A stretch of 64,000 nucleotides of DNA from Hydractinia symbiolongicarpus. Its lineage: Eukaryota > Cnidaria > Hydrozoa > Anthoathecata > Hydractiniidae. Below, in pieces: positions 1 to 13,442 of this stretch (position 1 is the stretch's first letter; every line of letters begins with the position of its first letter). The translations under genes were made by a program, and so were the position numbers. The DNA lies in NCBI RefSeq assembly GCF_029227915.1, contig NC_079881.1:26947501-27011500 (forward strand). Reading direction: 5' to 3'. Under the pieces are notes generated by a model. It saw only the letters and a program-made list of their open reading frames with translations. It had not been told where the DNA came from and searched no databases.

Positions 1-1002
1 TGGACAAGCCCGGGATTTACGGGAAATCGCGGGTTTTCGTTTGCCGGCGATTAAACCCCTTTCATTAAGCGTCTCATTAAAAATGAAAACATTTTTGAAA
101 ACTACAAGTCTCATTCGTTCTAGTGGTGCAGAAATAATTTGAAAAATCCTTCGGGAAATCAGTTTACTCATTGGGTACTTTCTTTATATACATTTAACTA
201 TACGTGCCAAGCCCGGGATTTACGGGAAAACGCGGGTTTTCGTTTGCCGGCGATTAAACTTCTTTTATTGAGGGTCTCATCAAAAATAAAAACAAGTTTG
301 AAAACTACAAGTCTCATGCGTTTTAGTGGTGAAAAAATAATTTAAAAAATCGTTCGGGAAATAAGTTTACTCCCTGGGTACTTTCTTTGTATACTTTTGA
401 CTATGCGGGCCAGGCCCGGGATTTACGGGAAATCGCGGGTTTTCGTTTGCCGGCGATTAAACTTCTTTTATTCAGCGTCTCATCAAAAATGAAAACATTT
501 TTGAAAACTACAAGTCTTATGCATTTTAGTGGTGAAAAAATAATTTAAAAAATCGTTCTGGAAATGAGTTTACTCACAGGGTACTTTCTTTGTATACATT
601 CGACTATACGGGCCAAGCCCGGGATTTGCGGGAAATCGCGGGTTTTCGTTTGCCCGCGATTAAACCTCTTTCATTAAGCGTCTCATCAAAAATGAAAACA
701 TTTTTGAAAACTACAAGTCTCATGGGCTTTAGTGGTGAAATAATAATTTAAAAAATCGTTCGGGAAATGAGTTTACTCACTGTGTACTTTCTTTGTATAC
801 TTTTGACTATACGGCCGAGTCTGGGATTTACGGGAAATAGCAGGTTTTCGTTTGCCGGCGATTAAACTTCTTTTATTCAGTGTCTCATCAAAAATGAAAA
901 CATTTTTGAAAACTACAAGTTTCATGCGATTTAGCGGTGAAAAGATAATTTAAAAAATCGTTCTGGAAATGAGTTTACTCACAGGGTACTTTCTTTGTAT
1001 AC
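1..1002 (+). repeat. Left-edge satellite, mixed monomers
   Basis: About five monomers; the window opens inside one. A C-like variant with CCTTCGGGAAATCAG and CTCATTGGGTAC starts near 139 and matches copies near 5417 and 8055. The window edge falls within the array, so the satellite continues to the left. Confidence 0.9.
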
Positions 1003-2018
1003 ATTCCACTATACGGGACAAGCCCGGGATTTACGGGAAATCGCGGGTTTTCGTTTGCCGGCGATTAAACCCCTTTCATTAAGCGTCTCATCAAAAATGA
1101 AAACATTTTTGAAAACTACAAGTCTCCTGCGTTTTAGTGGTGAAAAAATAATTTAAAAAATCGTTCGGGAAATAAGTTTACTCCCTGGGTACTTTCTTTG
1201 TATACTTTTGACTATGCGGGCCAAGCCTGGGATTTACGGAAAATCGCGGGTTTTCGTTTGCCGGCGATTAAACTTCTTTTATTCAGCGTCTCATCAAAAA
1301 TGAAAACATTTTTGAAAACTACAAGTCTTATGCGTTTTAGTGGTGAAAAAATAATTTAAAAAATCGTTCTGGAAATGAGTTTACTCACAGGGTACTTTCT
1401 TTGTATACATTCGACTATACGGGCCAAGCCCGGGATTTGCGGGAAATCGCGGGTTTTCGTTTGCCGGCGATTAAACCTCTTTCATTAAGCGTCTCATCAA
1501 AAATAAAAACATTTTTGAAAACTACAAGTCTTATGCGTTTTAGTGGTGAAAAAATAATTTAAAAAATCGCTCTGGAAATGAGTTCGCTCACAGGGTACTT
1601 TCTTTGTATACATTCGACTATACGTGCCAAGCCCGGGATTTACGGGAAAACGCGGGTTTTTGTTTGCCGGCGATTAAACTTCTTTTATTGAGCGTCTCAT
1701 CAAAAATGAAAAGAAGTTTGAAAACTACAAGTCTCATGCGTTTTAGTGGTGAAAAAATAATTTAAAAAAATCCTTCGGGAAATCAGTTTACTCATTGGGT
1801 ACTTTCTTTATATACATTCAACTATACGTGCCAAGCCCGGGATTTACGGGAAAACGCGGGTTTTCGTTTGCCGGCGATTAAACTTCTTTTATTCAGCGTC
1901 TCATCAAAAATGAAAACATTTTTGAAAACTACAAGTCTCATGCGATTTAGTGGTGAAAAGATAATTTAAAAAATCGTTCTGGAAATGAGTTTACTCACAG
2001 GGTACTTTCTTTGTATAC
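1003..2018 (+). repeat. Higher-order repeat, 5-mer copy (1016 bp)
   Basis: The marker ATTCCACTATACGGGAC occurs at 1003, 2019, 3440 and 4658, giving successive units of 1016, 1421 and 1218 bp (5, 7 and 6 monomers). This copy is 1 bp over 5x203 because of an extra A in the A run near 1766. Confidence 0.85.
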
Positions 2019-3439
2019 ATTCCACTATACGGGACAAGCCCGGGATTTACGGGAAATCGCGGGTTTTCGTTTGCCGGCGATTAAACCCCTTTCATTAAGC
2101 GTCTCATCAAAAATGAAAACATTTTTGAAAACTACAAGTCTCCTGCGTTTTAGTGGTGAAAAAATAATTTAAAAAAACGTTCGGGAAATAAGTTTACTCC
2201 CTGGGTACTTTCTTTGTATACTTTTGACTATGCGGGCCAAGCCCGGGATTTACGGGAAATCGCGGGTTTTCGTTTGCCGGCGATTAAACCCCTTTCATTA
2301 AGCGTCTCATCAAAAATGAAAACATTTTTGAAAACTACAAGTCTCCTGCGTTTTAGTGGTGAAAAAATAATTTAAAAAATCGTTCGGGAAATAAGTTTAC
2401 TCCCTGGTTACTTTCTTTGTATACTTTTGACTATGCGGGCCAAGCCCGGGATTTACGGAAAATCGCGGGTTTTCGTTTGCCGGCGATTAAACTTCTTTTA
2501 TTCAGCGTCTCATCAAAAATGAAAACATTTTTGAAAACTACAAGTCTTATGCGTTTTAGTGGTGAAAAAATAATTTAAAAAATCGTTCTGGAAATGAGTT
2601 TACTCACAGGGTACTTTCTTTGTATACATTCGACTATACGGGCCAAGCCCGGGATTTGCGGGAAATCGCGGGTTTTCGTTTGCCGGCGATTAAACCTCTT
2701 TCATTAAGCGTCTCATCAAAAATAAAAACATTTTTGAAAACTACAAGTCTTATGCGTTATAGTGGTGAAAAAATAATTTAAAAAATCGTTCTGGAAATGA
2801 GTTTACTCACAGGGTACTTTCTTTGTATACATTCGACTATACGGGCCAAGCCCTGGATTTGCGGGAAATCGCGGGTTTTCGTTTGCCGGCGATTAAACCT
2901 CTTTCATTAAGCGTCTCATCAAAAATAAAAACATTTTTGAAAACTACTAGTCTTATGCGTTTTAGTGGTGAAAAAATAATTTAAAAAATCGCTCTGGAAA
3001 TGAGTTCGCTCACAGGGTACTTTCTTTGTATACATTCGACTATACGTGCCAAGCCCGGGATTTACGGGAAAACGCGGGTTTTTGTTTGCCGGCGATTAAA
3101 CTTCTTTTATTGAGCGTCTCATCAAAAATGAAAAGGAGTTTGAAAACTACAAGTCTCATGCGTTTTAGTGGTGAAAAAATAATTTAAAAAATCCTTCGGG
3201 AAATCAATTTACTCATTGGGTACTTTCTTTATATACATTCAACTATACGTGCCAAGCCCGGGATTTACGGGAAAACGCGGGTTTTCGTTTGCCGGCGATT
3301 AAACTTCTTTTATTCAGCGTCTCATCAAAAATGAAAACATTTTTGAAAACTACAAGTCTCATGCGATTTAGTGGTGAAAAGATAATTTAAAAAATCGTTC
3401 TGGAAATGAGTTTACTCACAGGGTACTTTCTTTGTATAC
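2019..3439 (+). repeat. Higher-order repeat, 7-mer copy (1421 bp)
   Basis: This is the same family as its neighbours but has two more monomers than the copy on its left. The extras are one CCCCTTTCATT-type monomer (2200-2400) and one duplicated GGATTTGCGGG-type monomer (about 2790-2990). Both look like local duplications of an adjacent unit. Confidence 0.85.
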
Positions 3440-4657
3440 ATTCCACTATACGGGACAAGCCGGGGATTTACGGGAAATCGCGGGTTTTCGTTTGCCGGCG
3501 ATTAAACCCCTTTCATTAAGCGTCTCATCAAAAATGAAAACATTTTTGAAAACTACAAGTCTCCTGCGTTTTAGTGGTGAAAAAATAATTTAAAAAAACG
3601 TTCGGGAAATAAGTTTACTCCCTGGGTACTTTCTTTGTATACTTTTGACTATGCGGGCCAAGCCCGGGATTTACGGGAAATCGCGGGTTTTCGTTTGCCG
3701 GCGATTAAACCCCTTTCATTAAGCGTCTCATCAAAAATGAAAACATTTTTGAAAACTACAAGTCTCCTGCGTTTTAGTGGTGAAAAAATAATTTAAAAAA
3801 TCGTTCGGGAAATAAGTTTACTCCCTGGGTACTTTCTTTGTATACTTTTGACTATGCGGGCCAAGCCCGGGATTTACGGAAAATCGCGGGTTTTCGTTTG
3901 CCGGCGATTAAACTTCTTTTATTCAGCGTCTCATCAAAAATGAAAACATTTTTGAAAACTACAAGTCTTATGCGTTTTAGTGGTGAAAAAATAATTTAAA
4001 AAATCGTTCTGGAAATGAGTTTACTCACAGGGTACTTTCTTTGTATACATTCGACTATACGGGCCAAGCCCGGGATTTGCGGGAAATCGCGGGTTTTCGT
4101 TTGCCGGCGATTAAACCTCTTTCATTAAGCCTCTCATCAAAAATAAAAACATTTTTGAAAACTACAAGTCTTATGCGTTTTAGTGGTGAAAAAATAATTT
4201 AAAAAATCGCTCTGGAAATGAGTTTGCTCACAGGGTACTTTCTTTGTATACATTCGACTATACGTGCCAAGCCCGGGATTTACGGGAAAACGCGGGTTTT
4301 TGTTTGCCGGCGATTAAACTTCTTTTATTGAGCGTCTCATCAAAAATGAAAAGAAGTTTGAAAACTACAAGTCTCATGCGTTTTAGTGGTGAAAAAATAA
4401 TTTAAAAAATCCTTCGGGAAATCAGTTTACTCATTGGGTACTTTCTTTATATACATTCAACTATACGTGCCAAGCCCGGGATTTACGGGAAAACGCGGGT
4501 TTTCGTTTGCCGGCGATTAAACTTCTTTTATTCAGCGTCTCATCAAAAATGAAAACATTTTTGAAAACTACAAGTCTCATGCGATTTAGTGGTGAAAAGA
4601 TAATTTAAAAAATCGTTCTGGAAATGAGTTTACTCACAGGGTACTTTCTTTGTATAC
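3440..4657 (+). repeat. Higher-order repeat, 6-mer copy (1218 bp)
   Basis: It matches the 7-mer copy to its left in order and sequence but lacks the second GGATTTGCGGG-type monomer. It shares the AAAAAACGTTCGGGAAATAAG head and the CTCCTGCG tail with that copy. Confidence 0.85.
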
Positions 4658-4949
4658 ATTCCACTATACGGGACAAGCCGGGGACTTACGGGAAATCGCG
4701 GGTTTTCGTTTGCCGGCGATTAAACCCCTTTCATCAAGCGTCTCATCAAAAATGAAAACATTTTTGAAAACTACAAGTCTCCTGCGTTTTAGTGGTGAAA
4801 AAATAATTTAAAAAAACGTTCGGGAAATAAGTTTACTCCCTGGGTACTTTCTTTGTATACTTTTGACTATGCGGGCCAAGCCCGGGATTTACGGGAAATC
4901 GCGGGTTTTCGTTCGCAGGCGATAAAACTTCTTTTATTCAGCGTCTCAT
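4658..4949 (+). repeat. Satellite, start of a further 5/6/7-mer copy
   Basis: It begins like the preceding copies (ATTCCACTATACGGGAC) and carries private changes such as GGGGACTTACGG and TTCGCAGGCGATAAAAC. It runs into the 13-mer block. Confidence 0.8.
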
Positions 4950-7587
4950 CAAAAATGAAAACATTTTTGAAAACTACAAGTCTTATGCGTTTTAGTGGTG
5001 AAAAAATAATTTAAAAAATCGTTCTGGAAATGAGTTTACTCACAGGGTACTTTCTTTGTATACATTCGACTATACGGGCCAAGCCCGGGATTTGCGGGAA
5101 ATCGCGGGTTTTCGTTTGCCGGCGATTAAACCTCTTTCATTAAGCGTCTCATCAAAAATAAAAACATTTTTGAAAACTACAAGTCTTATGCGTTTTAGTG
5201 GTGAAAAAATAAATTAAAAAATCGCTCTGGAAATGAGTTTGCTCACAGGGTACTTTCTTTGTATACATTCGACTATACGGGCCGAGTCTGGGATTTGCGG
5301 GAAATAGCAGGTTTTCGTTTGCCGGCGATTAAACTTCTTTTATTCAGCGTCTCATTAAAAATGAAAACATTTTTGATAACTACAAGTCTTATTTGTTCTA
5401 GTGGTGCAGAAATAATTTGAAAAATCCTTCGGGAAATCAGTTTACTCATTGGGTACTTTCTTTATATACATTCAACTATACGTGCCAAGCCCCGGATTTA
5501 CGGGAAAACGCGGGTTTTCGTTTGCCGGCGATTAAACTTCTTTTATTCAGTGTCTCATCAAAAATGAAAACAAGTTTGAAAACTACAAGTCTCATGCGTT
5601 TTAGTGGTGAAAAAATAATTTAAAAAATAGTTCGAGAAATGAGTTTACTCCCTGGGTACTTTCTTTGTATGCTTTTGACTATACGGGCCAACCCCGGGAT
5701 TTACGGGAAATCGCGGGTTTTCGTTTGCCGGCGATTAAACTTCTTTTATTCAGCGTCTCATTAAAAATGAAAACATTTTTGAAAACTACAAGTCTTATGC
5801 GTTTTAGTGGTGAAAAAAAAATTTAAAAAATCGTTCGGGAAATGAGTTTACTCCCTGGGTACTTTCTTCGTATACATTCGACTACACGGGCCAAGCCCGG
5901 GATTTAGGGGAAATCGCTGGTTTTCGTTTGCCGGCAATTAAACCTCTTTCATTAAGCGTCTCATTAAAAATGAAAACATTTTTGACAACTACAAGTCTCA
6001 TTCGTTCTAGTGGTGCAGAAATAATTTGAAAAATCGTTCGGGAAATCAGTTTACTCCTTGGGTACTTTCTTTATATACATTTAACTATACGGGCCAAGCC
6101 CGGGATTTACGGGAAATCGCGGGTTTTCGTTTGCCGGCGATTAAACTTCTTTTTTTCAGCGTCTCATCAAAAATGAAAACAAGTTTAAAAACTACAAGTC
6201 TCATGCGTTTTAGTGGTGAAAAAATAATTTAAAAAATCGCTCTGGAAACGAGTTTGCTCACAGGGTACTTTCTTTGTATACATTCGACTATACGGGCCAA
6301 GCCCGGGATTTGCGGGAAATCGCGGGTTTTCGTTTGCCGGCGATTAAACCTCTTTCATTAAGCGTCTCATCAAAAATGAAAACATTTTTAAAAACTACAT
6401 GTCTCATGGGCTTTAGTGGTGAAATAATAATTTAAAAAATCGTTAGGGAAATGTGTTTACTCCCTGGGTACTTTCTTTGTATACTTTTGACTATACGGGT
6501 TGAGTCTGGGATTTACGGGAAATCGCAGGTTTTCGTTTGCCGGCGAATAAACTTCTTTTATTCCGCGTCTCATCAAAAATGAAAACATTTTTGAAAACTA
6601 CAAGTCTCATGCGATTTAGTGGTGAAAAGATAATTTAAAAAATCGCTCTGGAAACGAGTTTGCTCACAGGGTACTTTCTTTGTATACATTCCACTATGCG
6701 GGCCAAGCCCGGGATTTGCGGGAAATCGCGGGTTTTCGTTTGCCGGCGATTAAACCTCTTTCATTAAGCGTCTCATCAAAAATGAAAACATTTTTAAAAA
6801 CTACAAGTCTCATGGGCTTTAGTGGTGAAATAATAATTTAAAAAATCGTTAGGGAAATGTGTTTACTCCCTGGGTACTTTCTTTGTGTACTTTTGACTAT
6901 ACGGGTTGAGTCTGGGATTTACGGGAAATCGCAGGTTTTCGTTTGCCGGCGAATAAACTTCTTTTATTCAGCGTCTCATCAAAAATGAAAACATTTTTGA
7001 AAACTACAAGTCTCATGCGATTTAGTGGTAAAAAGATAATTTAAAAAATCGTTCTGGAAATGAGTTTACTCACAGGGTACTTTCTTTGTATACATTCGAC
7101 TATACGGGCCAAGCCCGGGATTTGCGGAAAATCGCGGTTTTCGTTTGCCGGCGATTAAACCTCTTTCATTAAGCGTCTCATCAAAAATAAAAACATTTTT
7201 GAAAACTTCAAGTCTTATGCGTTTTAGTGGTGAAAAAATAATTTAAAAAATCGTTCGGAAAATGAGTTTACTCCCTGGGTACTTTCTTTGTATACTTTTG
7301 ACTATACGGGCCGAGTCCGGGATTTACGGGAACTCGCGGGTTTTCGTTTGCCGGCGATTAAACTTCTTTTATTCAGCGTCCCATCAAAAATGAAAACATT
7401 TTTGAAAACTACAAGTCTCATGCGTTTTAGTGGTCAAAAAATAATATCAAAAATCGTTCGGGAAATGAGTTTACTTCCTGGGTACTTTCTTTGTATACTT
7501 TTGACTATACGGGCCAAGCCGGGGATTTACGGGAAATCGCTGGTTTTCGTTTGCCGGCGATTAAACCTCTTTCATTAAGCGCTTCAG
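4950..7587 (+). repeat. 13-mer higher-order repeat, copy 1 (2638 bp)
   Basis: Identity with the next copy starts at 4950 and the offset is exactly 2638 bp (13x203 minus 1). The missing base is in a CGCGGTTTTCG variant near 7133. Monomers include a C-like unit at 5417, an F-like unit near 5830, a class C unit at 6026, two units with GGGTTGAGTCTGGG, and a unit lacking the usual stop, CAAAAAATAATATCAAAAAT. Confidence 0.92.
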
Positions 7588-10225
7588 CAAAAATGAAAAC
7601 ATTTTTGAAAACTACAAGTCTTATGCGTTTTAGTGGTGAAAAAATAATTTAAAAAATCGTTCTGGAAATGAGTTTACTCACAGGGTACTTTCTTTGTATA
7701 CATTCGACTATACGGGCCAAGCCCGGGATTTGCGGGAAATCGCGGGTTTTCGTTTGCCGGCGATTAAACCTCTTTCATTAAGCGTCTCATCAAAAATAAA
7801 AACATTTTTGAAAACTACAAGTCTTATGCGTTTTAGTGGTGAAAAAATAAATTAAAAAATCGCTCTGGAAATGAGTTTGCTCACAGGGTACTTTCTTTGT
7901 ATACATTCGACTATACGGGCCGAGTCTGGGATTTGCGGGAAATAGCAGGTTTTCGTTTGCCGGCGATTAAACTTCTTTTATTCAGCGTCTCATTAAAAAT
8001 GAAAACATTTTTGATAACTACAAGTCTTATTTGTTTTAGTGGTGCAGAAATAATTTGAAAAATCCTTCGGGAAATCAGTTTACTCATTGGGTACTTTCTT
8101 TATATACATTCAACTATACGTGCCAAGCCCCGGATTTACGGGAAAACGCGGGTTTTCGTTTGCCGGCGATTAAACTTCTTTTATTCAGTGTCTCATCAAA
8201 AATGAAAACAAGTTTGAAAACTACAAGTCTCATGCGTTTTAGTGGTGAAAAAATAATTTAAAAAATAGTTCGAGAAATGAGTTTACTCCCTGGGTACTTT
8301 CTTTGTATGCTTTTGACTATACGGGCCAACCCCGGGATTTACGGGAAATCGCGGGTTTTCGTTTGCCGGCGATTAAACTTCTTTTATTCAGCGTCTCATT
8401 AAAAATGAAAACATTTTTGAAAACTACAAGTCTTATGCGTTTTAGTGGTGAAAAAAAAATTTAAAAAATCGTTCGGGAAATGAGTTTACTCCCTGGGTAC
8501 TTTCTTCGTATACATTTGACTACACGGGCCAAGCCCGGGATTTAGGGGAAATCGCTGGTTTTCGTTTGCCGGCAATTAAACCTCTTTCATTAAGCGTCTC
8601 ATTAAAAATGAAAACATTTTTGACAACTACAAGTCTCATTCGTTCTAGTGGTGCAGAAATAATTTGAAAAATCGTTCGGGAAATCAGTTTACTCCTTGGG
8701 TACTTTCTTTATATACATTTAACTATACGGGCCAAGCCCGGGATTTACGGGAAATCGCGGGTTTTCGTTTGCCGGCGATTAAACTTCTTTTTTTCAGCGT
8801 CTCATCAAAAATGAAAACAAGTTTAAAAACTACAAGTCTCATGCGTTTTAGTGGTGAAAAAATAATTTAAAAAATCGCTCTGGAAACGAGTTTGCTCACA
8901 GGGTACTTTCTTTGTATACATTCGACTATACGGGCCAAGCCCGGGATTTGCGGGAAATCGCGGGTTTTCGTTTGCCGGCGATTAAACCTCTTTCATTAAG
9001 CGTCTCATCAAAAATGAAAACATTTTTAAAAACTACATGTCTCATGGGCTTTAGTGGTGAAATAATAATTTAAAAAATCGTTAGGGAAATGTGTTTACTC
9101 CCTGGGTACTTTCTTTGTATACTTTTGACTATACGGGTTGAGTCTGGGATTTACGGGAAATCGCAGGTTTTCGTTTGCCGGCGAATAAACTTCTTTTATT
9201 CCGCGTCTCATCAAAAATGAAAACATTTTTGAAAACTACAAGTCTCATGCGATTTAGTGGTGAAAAGATAATTTAAAAAATCGCTCTGGAAACGAGTTTG
9301 CTCACAGGGTACTTTCTTTGTATACATTCCACTATGCGGGCCAAGCCCGGGATTTGCGGGAAATCGCGGGTTTTCGTTTGCCGGCGATTAAACCTCTTTC
9401 ATTAAGCGTCTCATCAAAAATGAAAACATTTTTAAAAACTACAAGTCTCATGGGCTTTAGTGGTGAAATAATAATTTAAAAAATCGTTAGGGAAATGTGT
9501 TTACTCCCTGGGTACTTTCTTTGTGTACTTTTGACTATACGGGTTGAGTCTGGGATTTACGGGAAATCGCAGGTTTTCGTTTGCCGGCGAATAAACTTCT
9601 TTTATTCAGCGTCTCATCAAAAATGAAAACATTTTTGAAAACTACAAGTCTCATGCGATTTAGTGGTAAAAAGATAATTTAAAAAATCGTTCTGGAAATG
9701 AGTTTACTCACAGGGTACTTTCTTTGTATACATTCGACTATACGGGCCAAGCCCGGGATTTGCGGAAAATCGCGGTTTTCGTTTGCCGGCGATTAAACCT
9801 TTTTCATTAAGCGTCTCATCAAAAATAAAAACATTTTTGAAAACTTCAAGTCTTATGCGTTTTAGTGGTGAAAAAATAATTTAAAAAATCGTTCGGGAAA
9901 TGAGTTTACTCCCTGGGTACTTTCTTTGTATACTTTTGACTATACGGGCCGAGTCCGGGATTTACGGGAACTCGCGGGTTTTCGTTTGCCGGCGATTAAA
10001 CTTCTTTTATTCAGCGTCCCATCAAAAATGAAAACATTTTTGAAAACTACAAGTCTCATGCGTTTTAGTGGTCAAAAAATAATATCAAAAATCGTTTGGG
10101 AAATGAGTTTACTTCCTGGGTACTTTCTTTGTATACTTTTGACTATACGGGCCAAGCCGGGGATTTACGGGAAATCGCTGGTTTTCGTTTGCCGGCGATT
10201 AAACCTCTTTCATTAAGCGCTTCAG
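7588..10225 (+). repeat. 13-mer higher-order repeat, copy 2 (2638 bp)
   Basis: A direct tandem copy of the block to its left. By eye the two differ at only a few bases, for example TTGTTCTAG against TTGTTTTAG, CATTCGAC against CATTTGAC (5876/8514), CCTCTTTC against CCTTTTTC, and CGTTCGGG against CGTTTGGG (about 10096). The duplication is recent. Confidence 0.92.
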
Positions 10226-11210
10226 CAAAAATGAGAACATTTTTGAAAACTACAAGTCTCATGCGTTTTAGTGGTGAAAAAATAATTTAAAAAATCGCTC
10301 TGGAAACGAGTTTGCTCACAGGGTACTTTCTTTGTATACATTCCACTATGCGGGCCAAGCCCGGGATTTGCGGGAAATCGCGGGTTTTCGTTTGCCGGCG
10401 ATTAAACCTCTTTCATTAAGCGTCTCATCAAAAATGAAAACATTTTTAAAAACTACAAGTCTCATGGGCTTTAGTGGTGAAATAATAATTTAAAAAATCG
10501 TTAGGGAAATGTGTTTACTCCCTGGGTACTTTCTTTGTGTACTTTTGACTATACGGGTTGAGTCTGGGATTTACGGGAAATCGCAGGTTTTCGTTTGCCG
10601 GCGAATAAACTTCTTTTATTCAGCGTCTCATCAAAAATGAAAACATTTTTGAAAACTACAAGTCTCATGCGATTTAGTGGTGAAAAGATAATTTAAAAAA
10701 TCGTTCTGGAAATGAGTTTACTCACAGGGTACTTTCTTTGTATACATTCGACTATACGGGCCAAGCCCGGGATTTGCGAAAAATCGCGGTTTTCGTTTGC
10801 CGGCGATTAAACCTCTTTCATTAAGCGTCTCATCAAAAATAAAAACATTTTTGAAAACTTCAAGTCTTATGCGTTTTAGTGGTGAAAAAATAATTTAAAA
10901 AATCGTTCGGGAAATGAGTTTACTCCCTGGGTACTTTCTTTGTATACTTTTGACTATACGGGCCGAGTCCGGGATTTACGGGAAATCGCGGGTTTTCGTT
11001 TGCCGGCGATTAAACTTCTTTTATTCAGCGTCCCATCAAAAATGAAAACATTTTTGAAAACTACAAGTCTCATGCGTTTTAGTGGTCAAAAAATAATATC
11101 AAAAATCGTTCGGGAAATGAGTTTACTCACAGGGTACTTTCTTTGTATACATTCGACTATACGGGCCAAGCCCGGGATTTGCGGAAAATCGCGGTTTTCG
11201 TTTGCCGGCG
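10226..11210 (+). repeat. Partial 6-mer repeat, 1216-bp offset
   Basis: The stretch from about 10240 to 11124 recurs at about 11456 to 12340, 1216 bp away (6x203 minus 2). After 11125 the two lines diverge: here the sequence resumes a segment found about 1418 bp to the left. The block is therefore built from pieces of the 13-mer by shifted exchange. Confidence 0.8.
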
Positions 11211-13442
11211 ATTAAACCTTTTTCATTAAGCGTCTCATCAAAAATAAAAACATTTTTGAAAACTTCAAGTCTTATGCGTTTTAGTGGTGAAAAAATAATT
11301 TAAAAAATCGTTCGGGAAATGAGTTTACTCCCTGGGTACTTTCTTTGTATACTTTTGACTATACGGGCCGAGTCCGGGATTTACGGGAACTCGCGGGTTT
11401 TCGTTTGCCGGCGATTAAACTTCTTTTATTCAGCGTCCCATCAAAAATGAAAACATTTTTGAAAACTACAAGTCTCATGCGTTTTAGTGGTGAAAAAATA
11501 ATTTAAAAAATCGCTCTGGAAACGAGTTTGCTCACAGGGTACTTTCTTTGTATACATTCCACTATGCGGGCCAAGCCCGGGATTTGCGGGAAATCGCGGG
11601 TTTTCGTTTGCCGGCGATTAAACCTCTTTCATTAAGCGTCTCATCAAAAATGAAAACATTTTTAAAAACTACAAGTCTCATGGGCTTTAGTGGTGAAATA
11701 ATAATTTAAAAAATCGTTAGGGAAATGTGTTTACTCCCTGGGTACTTTCTTTGTGTACTTTTGACTATACGGGTTGAGTCTGGGATTTACGGGAAATCGC
11801 AGGTTTTCGTTTGCCGGCGAATAAACTTCTTTTATTCAGCGTCTCATCAAAAATGAAAACATTTTTGAAAACTACAAGTCTCATGCGATTTAGTGGTGAA
11901 AAGATAATTTAAAAAATCGTTCTGGAAATGAGTTTACTCACAGGGTACTTTCTTTGTATACATTCGACTATACGGGCCAAGCCCGGGATTTGCGAAAAAT
12001 CGCGGTTTTCGTTTGCCGGCGATTAAACCTCTTTCATTAAGCGTCTCATCAAAAATAAAAACATTTTTGAAAACTTCAAGTCTTATGCGTTTTAGTGGTG
12101 AAAAAATAATTTAAAAAATCGTTCGGGAAATGAGTTTACTCCCTGGGTACTTTCTTTGTATACTTTTGACTATACGGGCCGAGTCCGGGATTTACGGGAA
12201 ATCGCGGGTTTTCGTTTGCCGGCGATTAAACTTCTTTTATTCAGCGTCCCATCAAAAATGAAAACATTTTTGAAAACTACAAGTCTCATGCGTTTTAGTG
12301 GTCAAAAAATAATATCAAAAATCGTTCGGGAAATGAGTTTACTTCCTGGGTACTTTCTTTGTATACTTTTGACTATACGGGCCAAGCCGGGGATTTACGG
12401 GAAATCGCTGGTTTTCGTTTGCCGGCGATTAAACCTCTTTCATTAAGCGCTTCATCAAAAATGAAAACATTTTTGAAAACTACAAGTCTCATGCGTTTTA
12501 GTGGTGAAAAAATAATTTAAAAAATCGTTCGGAAAATGAGTTTACTCCCTGGGTACTTTCTTTGTATACTTTTGACTATACGGGCCGAGTCCGGGGTTTA
12601 CGGGAAATTGCGGGTTTTCGTTTGCCGGCGATTAAACTTCTTTTATTCAGCGTCTCATAAAAAATCAAAACATTTTTGAAAACTACAAGTCTCATGCGAT
12701 TTAGTGGTGAAAAGATAATTTAAAAAATCGTTTTGGAAATGAGTTTACTCACAGGGTACTTTCTTTGTATACATTCGACTATACGGGACAAGCCCAGGAT
12801 TTACGGGAAATCGCGGGTTTTCGTTTGCCGGCGATTAAACCTCTTTCATTAAGCGTCTCATTAAAAATGAAAACATTTTTAAAAACTACAAGTCTCATTC
12901 GTTCTAGTGGTGCAGAAATAATTTGAAAAATCGTTCGGGAAATCAGTTTACTCCTTGGGTACTTTCTTTATACACATTCAACTATACGGGCCAAGCCCGG
13001 GATTTACGGGAAATCGCGGGTTTTCGTTTGCCGGCGATTAAACTTCTTTTATTCAGCGTCTCATCAAAAATGAAAACAAGTTTTAAAACTACAAGTCTCA
13101 TGGGCTTTAGTGGTGAAATAATAATTTAAAAAATATTTCGGGAAATGAGTTTACTCCCTGGGTATTTTCTTTGTATACCTTTGACTATACGGGCCGAGTC
13201 TGGGATTTACGGGAAATCGCAGGTTTTCGTTTGCCGGCGATTAAATTTCTTTCATTCAGCGTCTCGTGAAAAATGAAAACATTTTTGAAAACTACAAGTC
13301 TCATGCGATTTAGTGGTGAAAAGATAATTTAAAAAATCGTTCTGGAAATGAGTTTACTCACGGGGTACTTTCTTTGTATACATTCGACTATACGGGACAA
13401 GCCCGGGATTTACGGGAAATCGCGGGTTTCCGTTTGCCGGCG
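11211..13442 (+). repeat. 11-mer higher-order repeat, copy 1 (2232 bp)
   Basis: Landmarks recur exactly 2232 bp later: TCGCTCTGGAAACGAG at 11511 and 13743, and the class C unit at 12923 and 15155. The first class D monomer of the window appears near 13139. Confidence 0.88.
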
